From: CBDFJH01 sp965198095 | Lineage (GTDB): Bacteria > Latescibacterota > UBA2968 > GCA-2709665 | Direction: 5' to 3' | Length of the DNA: 64,000 nt | NCBI GenBank assembly: GCA_965198095.1 | Contig: OZ240239.1 | Location: 3,658,001-3,722,000, forward strand | In this document: in pieces, positions 30,289-37,681 of the stretch | How positions within the stretch are numbered: the stretch's first letter is position 1 | Layout: every line of letters begins with the position of its first letter | Translations under genes and position numbers: made by a program | Notes under the pieces: model-generated | The model's database searches: none | Told to the model about the DNA's origin: nothing | Seen by the model: the letters and a program-made list of their open reading frames with translations, nothing else

Positions 30289-31043
30289 AGACGTTCGATC
30301 CCCTTGCGGCGCTCGCGCTCCCCGAAAGTGCCCTTGTCGATCGGCGGGTGCCGAAAACGCTGTTGATCGAGAACGGCGCGCCCACGGCGGCCGACAAGCG
30401 GCGCATCCGGGAGGGGATTGAGGAGATCCGGTGGCCGGCCGTACTCAAACCCACGACCATCGGCGTGGCCGAGTACCGGGACGCGGCCCGCGAGTATCTC
30501 GAGATCGCCGTTCTGAAGCTCACTCTTCGCTCCGGGGCAGGCGCCGACCGGATCACTGAATTGGTCCATCGCGCCGTACCCTATCCGGTGCTGCTCATCG
30601 CCTGGGAGGGAGACGCCTTGGAACTCTCACTGGCCCATAAGCGCTGGTCGCAAGCTGAAGCGGGGAAGACCGTGATCGACGGCGGCGTCATCACCGTCCG
30701 GCTTTTGGATGGTTGGGCCGACGAGCTGACCAGCGCGTTCAGCGACGCCCTTGCTCTCACCCGCCAGCCTCGCGCCACGCTCCACGCGCTCTACCAGGGC
30801 TGGATCGATGCAGTACAGGCGCTACGCGCCGCCAGGGTGACCGGTGTATTTTCGATCCCCGCCTCGGCGATGGAGGCAGCGGACCGGGCAGCGGCGCTAC
30901 GGAAGTACCGGCAACTCGAAACCAGAATCGCCGACCTGTGCGCCGCAGCCGGCAAGGAGAGGCAAATCGCGCGGCAGGTAGAGATGAACGTGGAACTCAA
31001 GCGCCTGCGGACTAACCGTGACTCGGCACGCGCGAGATTATGA
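30285..31043 (+). CDS. DUF4391 domain protein, partner of SNF2 helicase
   Basis: 252 residues. The N-terminal part ending in 'ALALPESALVDRRVPKTLL' and the middle (VPYPVLLIAWEGDALELSLAHKRWSQAE) match DUF4391. This domain is commonly encoded directly after PLD-like/SNF2 helicases in defence islands. The C-terminal third is a charged coiled coil ending KRLRTNRDSARARL. The start overlaps the original stop of the helicase by 4 bases. Biochemical function unknown. Two relics of a second copy lie at 25.2 and 26.7 kb. Confidence 0.8.
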   Translation: MKTFDPLAALALPESALVDRRVPKTLLIENGAPTAADKRRIREGIEEIRWPAVLKPTTIGVAEYRDAAREYLEIAVLKLTLRSGAGADRITELVHRAVPYPVLLIAWEGDALELSLAHKRWSQAEAGKTVIDGGVITVRLLDGWADELTSAFSDALALTRQPRATLHALYQGWIDAVQALRAARVTGVFSIPASAMEAADRAAALRKYRQLETRIADLCAAAGKERQIARQVEMNVELKRLRTNRDSARARL

Positions 31044-31181
31044 GCCGATCTGCCTCGCATGCTTCCGCAGGCAGGCGCCGAGAAACACTGACACGGCCTA
31101 TGGAGCGCTGGTATCTTTGTGGGCAGCTCGCCCTTGATGCGTGAAATCCGCCGATGAATAGAATGGAGTCAGAGACGCTTC

Positions 31182-32636
31182 ATGTCTAATCCCGAACACA
31201 TCAGATGGCTGCTCAAAGGCGTCGAGGCATGGAATGAACGACGCAAACAGGAGTACTTTACACCTGACCTGGAAGAGGCTAATATTCCCGAAGCGTTCGG
31301 AATGGGGGGCGACCCGGTCGGAGAGTTCGACGACATAGTTGACCTTTCCGGTATTGATCTGAGTGGCGCTAAGCTTAGGAGATCCATTTTCATTAACGTC
31401 GATCTCTCGCGTGCAAATCTCTCGCGTGCAAATCTCAGTCAGGCAGATCTCAAGGGATGCAAACTTAACGGAGCTATCTTCGAAGCTGCAAATCTCGACG
31501 ACGCCGATCTCGGCGGTGCTAGTACATTCGGCATGGCCAATTTCAAGGGTGCCGACCTTGTACGTGCGAATCTCAACGGGGCTGATTTCTCCGGGGTTGA
31601 TTTTCGTAATGCGGTTCTTGCTGAAGCGAACCTTTGCGGCACCGTTCTTATACCTGCATGGCTCTACGGTGCCAATCTATCTCGAACGCAGCTGTGGAAC
31701 GCAGTTCTATTTTCGGACAATAGCACGGCAGTGCCTGAAAAGGCGCTGAGTAAAGAGAAAATCAGTGCGGTCAAAGACCTGCTCGATGTGTGTCGCGACG
31801 TCCGAGAGAAGTATGACAAAAAGGACATCCTCCTCTATTTCCGCGGAGAAAGCTGTGACACCTGGGAACTCCGTCCCTCAGTGAAGCGAGAAGAGAGTCT
31901 TCGCAAAGCCGAAGGGGAGATGCTGGTTGATCTCATGTCGCGTCGGCCGGAAGAATTCGACAATCGGAATTCAGCACTTGCGCAATGGGTCATCGCGCAG
32001 CATCACGGGCTCAAGACTCGGCTCCTCGACATCACCCAGAACCCACTCGTCGCTTTATTCCACACCTGCGAAGACACTGACAGGCAAGGTCGTTTGTATG
32101 TCTTTGCGGTAAGGAGAGACCTGGTTAAGCCCTTCAACAGCGACAGGATCACCATCATCGCCAACTTCGCCAAACTCTCCCTCACCGATCAACAGCTACT
32201 CTTGACCAATGAGAGTGAATACGGAGACGCTGAGTCCGCAGCTTATTTTCCTCAAGCCATGGAGCGCCTCTATCACTTGATCCGTCAGGAGAAGCCTCAC
32301 TTCCAGGAGAAAATCGACCCCGGAGATCTCTTGCGCGTCTTCATCGTTGAACCTCAGCGGTCATTCGAGCGAATCCGGACGCAATCAGGGGCTTTTCTCA
32401 TTTCCGCGTTTCACGAGCGGTTCGAGCCCGATAAAATCCTGGAGTGGAACGGAGGAATTCCAATCTATGACGATTACGCGCTTGAGGTGCCTCATACGGA
32501 CAAGGAAGATATTATGAAAGAGTTGAGCCTTCTAAACATCACCCGTGAGACCCTTTTCCCTGGCATTGACGAAGCGGCAAAAGCAGTCACGGATCGTGTT
32601 AAAGAACCAGCAGACAGCGGTAGCCACGGAGAGTGA
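31182..32636 (+). CDS. Pentapeptide-repeat protein fused to an FRG domain
   Basis: 484 residues. Residues about 55-180 are pentapeptide repeats of A(D/N)LxX type (LSRANLSRANLSQADLKGC, ANFKGADLVRANLNGADFSG), forming a right-handed quadrilateral helix. Residues about 220-400 carry an FRG domain: LLYFRGESCDTWELRPS, then AQHHGLKTRLLDITQNPLVALFH, the conserved FRG and QHxGxxTRLLDxT motifs. FRG proteins are frequent in defence islands and in toxin-like roles, but no activity is established. The gene sits between DUF4391 and the type III methyltransferase. The fusion is unusual in my experience. Confidence 0.85.
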   Translation: MSNPEHIRWLLKGVEAWNERRKQEYFTPDLEEANIPEAFGMGGDPVGEFDDIVDLSGIDLSGAKLRRSIFINVDLSRANLSRANLSQADLKGCKLNGAIFEAANLDDADLGGASTFGMANFKGADLVRANLNGADFSGVDFRNAVLAEANLCGTVLIPAWLYGANLSRTQLWNAVLFSDNSTAVPEKALSKEKISAVKDLLDVCRDVREKYDKKDILLYFRGESCDTWELRPSVKREESLRKAEGEMLVDLMSRRPEEFDNRNSALAQWVIAQHHGLKTRLLDITQNPLVALFHTCEDTDRQGRLYVFAVRRDLVKPFNSDRITIIANFAKLSLTDQQLLLTNESEYGDAESAAYFPQAMERLYHLIRQEKPHFQEKIDPGDLLRVFIVEPQRSFERIRTQSGAFLISAFHERFEPDKILEWNGGIPIYDDYALEVPHTDKEDIMKELSLLNITRETLFPGIDEAAKAVTDRVKEPADSGSHGE

Positions 32637-32698
32637 AGGAAGCCTGAAACTCAAGCGCCCGAAGACTGCCGCGCCATTCCTTGGACAGGGAAGAACTT

Positions 32699-34666
32699 AT
32701 GAAAAAGATCAATGCTAATGACCCGGAGACCCATTCGGCAGACGTTATCGCCGAGAACGTGGACCATCTGAAGGCCCTGTTTCCCGAGGTGTTCACCGAG
32801 GGAAAGGTCGATTTCGACGTGCTCAAGCAGCTTCTCGGTAGCGCGGTGGACAAGCGTGAGGAAAAGTACGGCCTCAATTGGCACGGCAAGCGCCGGGCGC
32901 GGCAACTTGCATTGACGCCTTCGACCGGCACTTTGCGCCCCTGCCCGGAGGACAGCGTCGATTGGGATACGACGCAGAACATGATGATCGAAGGCGACAA
33001 TCTGGAGGTGCTCAAGCTCCTGCAAAAGAGCTACGCCGGACGAGTGAAACTCATATACATCGACCCGCCCTACAACACTGGGAAGGATTTCGTCTATCGC
33101 GACGATTACCGCGATAACATCAAGAACTATCTGGAACTGACGGATCAAATCGACAGGGAGAACCGGAAGTTGTCATCCAACACCGAATCCTCTGGGAGAT
33201 TTCACACAGATTGGCTCAATATGGTGTATCCACGGATCAAGATCGCACGGAATCTCCTTGTTGACGACGGAGTCATTGCAGTTTCTGCCGACGACACAGA
33301 AGTAGGGAACCTTCGGAAAATCCTGGATGAAGTCTTTGGTGAAGAGCAGTTTCAAGCGCAGGTTGTGATCCAATCCAACAAACGCGGTCAAACCTATAAA
33401 CAAATCGCCAAGACTCACGAGTTCCTCATTCTGTACTCCAAAAGTGAGGCTTTAGTATTAAACGAATTGGAAAAGTCGGACAACGCTCTTCCATTCAGCG
33501 ATTCTGTTGGACCATTTGACCTTTGGGAACTACGTAACAGGAACCCAAAGTTCGGTCGATTCAATAGACCGAATCTATTCTTTCCCATTTACGTTTTGCC
33601 CAAATCCTTAGACGATTGTGGTTACGCACGGGTGTCCCTTACTCCTTCCGGTGATGATGTTGATACTGTGTTGCCCCTTAACAGCAGAGGTGAAGAAGGC
33701 TGCTGGCGATGGAGTAAAGATAAGATATCAAATTCCGATTTGGGTTCTGATTCCCCTGTGTTGGTCGCGCGAAAGCGCCGTGACGGGGCTTGGAACATAT
33801 ATGAGAAGTCGAGAAAGAGTACAACCAAGCCAAAGTCTATTTGGTTTGAAACCCAGTTTATCAATGAACAAGGAACCATTGAACTAGGACGACTGGATAT
33901 GGGTGATGCATTCGATCACCCCAAACCGATCGCTATGTTGCAGCGTTGTATATTCATGTGTACAAACCACGACGACGTTGTTCTCGATTTCTTCGCTGGG
34001 TCCGGGACAACGGCACATGCTGTCATGTCTCAGAATACTTCCGACGGCGGGGAACGGAGATACATCCTTGTGCAGTTGCCCCAACCCCTCGACCCTCGCG
34101 ACAAAGACCAGAAACCGGCGGCGGACTTTTGCGACAAACTCGACAAACCACGCAACATCGCTGAACTCACCAAAGAGCGCCTCCGTCGTGCCGGAGGCAA
34201 GATCCGAGACGAGAACCCAATGTTCGCAGGCGACCTCGGCTTCCGCGTCTTCAAACTCGACACCTCCAACATCCGCGCCTGGGAGCCAGACCGCGACGAC
34301 CTGGACAAGACGCTGCTGGATAGCATCGACCACATCAAACCGGATCGAAGTGAAGAAGACATCCTCTACGAGTTGCTGCTCAAGCTCGGCCTCGACCTGT
34401 GCGTGCCCATCGAGACCCGGACCATCTTGGGGAAGTCCGTCCGCTCCATCGGTGCCGGGACGTTGATCGCCTGCCTTGATGAGAAGATCGCTCAGGAGGA
34501 CGTCGAGCTACTGGCCCTGGGTATCGCCGGGTGGCACGCCGAGCTTACACCCGCCGGAGACAGCACTGTGGTCTTCCGCGACAGCGCGTTCGTGGACGAC
34601 GTCGCCAAGACCAACTTGGCGGCCATCTTGGAGCAGAACGGGTTGGGGAATGTGCGAAGTCTGTAG
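32699..34666 (+). CDS. Type III restriction-modification methyltransferase (Mod)
   Basis: 655 residues from the ATG giving MKKINANDPETH, with AGGGAAG upstream; a TTG 18 bases earlier is possible. Motif IV DPPYNTG (Asp122) comes before motif I DFFAGSGTTAHAVM (near 430), the beta-class order of type III Mod and adenine-N6 specificity. The middle holds the target-recognition region (about 190-420), which is more AT-rich than its flanks, suggesting exchange of the recognition domain. Res lies 3 kb downstream, beyond two unrelated genes, so the pair is split by insertions. Confidence 0.92.
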   Translation: MKKINANDPETHSADVIAENVDHLKALFPEVFTEGKVDFDVLKQLLGSAVDKREEKYGLNWHGKRRARQLALTPSTGTLRPCPEDSVDWDTTQNMMIEGDNLEVLKLLQKSYAGRVKLIYIDPPYNTGKDFVYRDDYRDNIKNYLELTDQIDRENRKLSSNTESSGRFHTDWLNMVYPRIKIARNLLVDDGVIAVSADDTEVGNLRKILDEVFGEEQFQAQVVIQSNKRGQTYKQIAKTHEFLILYSKSEALVLNELEKSDNALPFSDSVGPFDLWELRNRNPKFGRFNRPNLFFPIYVLPKSLDDCGYARVSLTPSGDDVDTVLPLNSRGEEGCWRWSKDKISNSDLGSDSPVLVARKRRDGAWNIYEKSRKSTTKPKSIWFETQFINEQGTIELGRLDMGDAFDHPKPIAMLQRCIFMCTNHDDVVLDFFAGSGTTAHAVMSQNTSDGGERRYILVQLPQPLDPRDKDQKPAADFCDKLDKPRNIAELTKERLRRAGGKIRDENPMFAGDLGFRVFKLDTSNIRAWEPDRDDLDKTLLDSIDHIKPDRSEEDILYELLLKLGLDLCVPIETRTILGKSVRSIGAGTLIACLDEKIAQEDVELLALGIAGWHAELTPAGDSTVVFRDSAFVDDVAKTNLAAILEQNGLGNVRSL

Positions 34667-34681
34667 GCGAGGTGAGCGGAG

Positions 34682-34721
34682 CTTACGACAACCCAAAGGC
34701 GAGCGGCTGATGCTGGTGTAA
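34682..34721 (+). pseudogene. Relic of a HicB C-terminus
   Basis: After the mod stop, one frame reads LRQPKGERLMLV and a stop, matching the end of the HicB protein at 46,733-46,945 (EPKGERLMLA). Only about a dozen codons remain. Confidence 0.5.
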
Positions 34722-34732
34722 AGGCGCATCGG

Positions 34733-35809
34733 TTGCCCCAAACACAAACGTTATACGGCGTGACTACACTTGCAAACAGACCGGCTCAGTGTCAACTCGT
34801 GCGCCGGCTAATCGACTGGGAGCGTATTAGGCACCGCTGTGAGTGCTATCCGGCGATCGGACGCGCATTCCCGCTGGAGACGCTGAAGAAGGGCTATGAA
34901 AGCCCACCGTACTATTGCCACTATATGGCTTGGCGTCTTGGCACTTGGACGGACGAATCCCTATTTCAGCGTTTAGAAGAATTGTTTTGTTGCGCCGAGG
35001 AGCTTCCCAATTGGAAACACGAAAAGTCATTGCTTTTTGATACAGATTTTGCCGCTTTCTGGTCGCTGGTCTGGCAATTGCAAGTCGCCGAGCATATCTG
35101 CGAGGTCGGAAAAGATGTGTGCTGGGCTGAGTCTGGCCCGGACTTGTCGGTAAAGGTAGATAGGGAGCGCTGGTACGTGGAATGCTACACCTACCGGAAA
35201 TCGTTTGGATTGTTGGGATTCCTTAATGAACTGCTACAGATACTCGATCCGGCTGTTCTTACCGAATACGGCCGATGTTTGCCATTTCAACTGCCACAAG
35301 ATTCGGATCGGACACGCTTTCTTGACAAAATATTGTCGCCATTCCTCGATCCCACCTATCTGACAAAACACAAGCAGGCCGCAGAGCAGAAGTGCCCCGT
35401 AGTTCTCTACAAGCACCCGTGCAGTTTGCTGTACGTGTACGTCAAGGGAAGGGATGTTAACGCTTACAGGCCGGGGATTGTTCCTAACCAAGTCGGCAAT
35501 CCCGAGACCTATCTTAAGGTGGCTCTGAAGGAGGCAGTGTGTGCGAAGCGGAACTCAAATGACTTGAAGAAGTGTCATCCGAATCTTCTTGCGGTTAACT
35601 ATTTGCTCAGTACAGACTACCAGTTGGCAAGGAGTTCGCGAAAAACTCCGCCTCTCCCTGAAAGTGACCCCAATATCGACGTTGTGGCGGTTGCCGCAGT
35701 CGGAATCGATGAGCGACTGACCAGGGAAAAGTTTGAAGTAGTAAGAGGTGTCAGCTCTCCTCCTATGAATCATGAAAACTTGGACCGAATCGCAAGGGTC
35801 AGTGATTAA
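34733..35809 (+). CDS. Unknown protein with PD-(D/E)XK-like nuclease pattern
   Basis: 358 residues from a TTG; GTG at 34,760 is an alternative. I do not recognise a family. After a helix (FWSLVWQLQVAEHICEVG) comes CWAESGPDLSVKVDRERWYVECYTYRK. A strand, then Pro-Asp, about 13 residues later a strand with Glu-x-Tyr and a following Lys is what PD-(D/E)XK restriction-like nucleases show. The C-terminal half has further strands and no known motif. Base composition is lower in G+C than in neighbouring genes. It lies between Mod and Res of a type III system, so a nuclease or regulator in defence is plausible. Confidence 0.6.
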   Translation: MPQTQTLYGVTTLANRPAQCQLVRRLIDWERIRHRCECYPAIGRAFPLETLKKGYESPPYYCHYMAWRLGTWTDESLFQRLEELFCCAEELPNWKHEKSLLFDTDFAAFWSLVWQLQVAEHICEVGKDVCWAESGPDLSVKVDRERWYVECYTYRKSFGLLGFLNELLQILDPAVLTEYGRCLPFQLPQDSDRTRFLDKILSPFLDPTYLTKHKQAAEQKCPVVLYKHPCSLLYVYVKGRDVNAYRPGIVPNQVGNPETYLKVALKEAVCAKRNSNDLKKCHPNLLAVNYLLSTDYQLARSSRKTPPLPESDPNIDVVAVAAVGIDERLTREKFEVVRGVSSPPMNHENLDRIARVSD

Positions 35810-35839
35810 CTGCAGCTATCAAATCGACCTATTCGCTGG

Positions 35840-35977
35840 ATGTCGAATCCGTGTGCGCTGGAGGCGTTGGCAAAACGCTGGAAGATGTCAAAGTCCGAAG
35901 TGTTGCGACGCGCCATTCGGATTGCGGTAATGGAAGGAGAGCCGGGTAAGGGTGCGGTCCTGGGTTCTCTCGACTGA
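35840..35977 (+). CDS. 45-residue ribbon-helix-helix-like ORF (possibly truncated antitoxin)
   Basis: The ORF reads MSNPCALEALAKRWKMSKSE and then VLRRAIRIAVMEGE. The two-helix part matches the CopG/RHH pattern (ALAKRxxMSKSEVLRRAI), but the N-terminal beta-strand that binds DNA is missing. No toxin follows. It may be a remnant of an antitoxin gene. Confidence 0.45.
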   Translation: MSNPCALEALAKRWKMSKSEVLRRAIRIAVMEGEPGKGAVLGSLD

Positions 35978-36085
35978 TCGCAGACTTCCTTGCGCGCGGC
36001 AACGCTCGCCGACCGTGCGTCCATTGCGACCGCGAATGCAGTGGGAACAATGTCGCCCCGTTCGCATTGACGACCTTGGGGAGTA

Positions 36086-36156
36086 GGCGACCTGCCTGAA
36101 ATCTGTAGGCTGCTGGTGTCTCATCTGTCCGAACGCATCGGAGGGGAAAAGCAGTA
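36086..36156 (+). pseudogene. Relic sharing a tail with a chimeric ORF at 45.1 kb
   Basis: The frame DLPEICRLLVSHLSERIGGEKQ and stop corresponds to RHEICGLFVSQLSELIGSADKQ at 45,110-45,180. The parent gene is not in the window. Confidence 0.5.
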
Positions 36157-37184
36157 GGTTTTTCGACATGAACGAAGAAACCCTCTCTAACCTGATCGCC
36201 CTTGGCGAGGGCTATACCATCGAGTTCAAGCGCTCGGGCACTTCCGGGCTTGGACGTGAGATCTGCGCCTTTGCCAATGCCACCGGCGGCGTGATCCTGA
36301 TTGGCGTGGCCGATGATGGGGTGGTCTGCGGCGTTGCTGACCACAACCGCTTGAAGTCCCGGGTCCAGTCGATCGCCCGCAGCGCGGAGCCGCCCATCGC
36401 GGTGGAGGTCGAAAGCGTGGGTGGCGTGCTCTGCGTGACGGTGCCCGCGCAGCACAGCAAGCCTTACTCTTTCGGCGGAAAGTTCTTTATTCGAGAAGGG
36501 GCGAGCAGTCAGCAGATGTCGCGTGGGGAAATCCGGGAGTTCTTCTACAAGGAAGGGCTGATTCATTTCGACGAAACCGCGTGCGGCAAGTTTTCATTGG
36601 AGAGAGACCTTGATGAAGAGAACTGGTCCCTGTTTCAGCGTCGCGCCAAAATTCCCGCTGATATGGAACCGGAGACCGCACTGCGCAACCTGCACCTGGT
36701 CGGTGAGGATGGCCGGATGACGCACGCCGGCGCCTGGTTGCTGGCCCACGACATCCGCAAGTTCAATATCAGCGCCGATGTCGCGTGCGCGCTCTTCATG
36801 GGAACCGATAAGGTGCGCATTCTCGACAGGCGAGACTTCCAGGGAGACGTCTATTCGATGATTGAGGAGACGATGGCCTGGATTCTCTCCAAGATCAACG
36901 TCGAGTACATCATCAAGCGCGTAAGGCGGGAGGAACGGCCAGAACTGCCGGAAGAGGCCATTCGTGAGGCGGTCGTCAACGCGTTGGTCCATCGTGACTA
37001 CCGTTCTACCGCCAATGTACAGATTTACCTGTTTATGGACCGGCTCGAGATCGTCAGCCCGGGCGGGTTGCCCGCCGGCATGACGGAAGCAGACCTGGGC
37101 ATCAAGAGCATCCCACGCAATCCGCTGTTGTTCGGCATCCTGCACCGCATGGAGGCAGTTGAGAGGATCGGTTCCGGCATCCGG

Positions 37185-37203
37185 CCTGCCTGCTGCAGGC
37201 AGG
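37185..37203. repeat. CCTGCCTGC hairpin insertion in AlbA_2 gene
   Basis: Arms CCTGCCTGC and GCAGGCAGG with a single T between them. Removing it restores the reading frame. The same sequence at the same site is present in the partial gene copy at 41,694-41,712, so the insertion predates that duplication. Confidence 0.85.
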
Positions 37204-37317
37204 CGCATCCGCGACCTGTGCCGCGAACACAAGGTGGCTGAGCCGGCGATTGAGGTGTCGGAGTCGTGGGTGACGACGACTTTTCCCAGGCCGACCGCAC
37301 AAGTTGGGGACCAGATT

Positions 37318-37383
37318 GACACTAGGTCAGCACCAAGTCAGCACCAGGTCGGCACCAGGTCAGCACCAGGTCGGCACCAGGTC
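37318..37383 (+). repeat. 11-base tandem repeat in AlbA_2 linker
   Basis: Five units of GTCAGCACCAG or GTCGGCACCAG plus a partial unit. Eleven is not a multiple of three, so unit-number change would switch frames and could act as an on/off switch of the C-terminal domain. Confidence 0.8.
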
Positions 37384-37681
37384 GAAATCCTGCGTAACTG
37401 CCTGACAGAAAAGGCAATAGGAACGTTGATGGCATCGGTATCCAGAAAGGACCGAACCAAGTTCAGGAACCAGATTCTGAAACCGCTGCTTGATGCCGGG
37501 TGGCTGGAAATGACCATCCCGGACAAGCCGACCAGCAGTAAGCAGAAATACCGACTGACGATCAAGGGGCAGCACCTCCTGGCAAAGTTGGAAGAACGAC
37601 GATGATGAACCCGAACGCAAACAGATCAGCAGGCCTGCAGATGCGTGTAAATCCGTTGACAAGGAATTCGATCATCTTGCC

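Larger units (their letters stand above)
36168..37605 (+). pseudogene. AlbA_2/Schlafen-type ATP-binding protein, frameshifted by a hairpin insertion
   Basis: The first frame (36,168-37,241) begins MNEETLSNLIALGEGYTIEFKRSG, the AlbA_2 domain start, with IGVADDG and later an ATPase-like EAIREAVVNALVHRDY (HATPase_c_4) and LGIKSIPRNPLLFGILHRME. After GSGIR, a 19-base palindrome CCTGCCTGCTGCAGGCAGG at 37,185-37,203 shifts the frame. The remaining protein continues out of frame (RIRDLCREHKVAEPAIEVSE) to 37,605. A run of five 11-base repeats (GTCAGCACCAG/GTCGGCACCAG) codes the linker before a C-terminal winged-helix-like part. Without the insertion the product would be about 470 residues. Such proteins are often labelled RecG-like or transcriptional regulators. 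Confidence 0.85.

Noticed and set aside
37318..37383. Regular short repeats considered as a CRISPR array
   Set aside because: Units are 11 bases with no spacers and lie in a coding linker; no cas genes.
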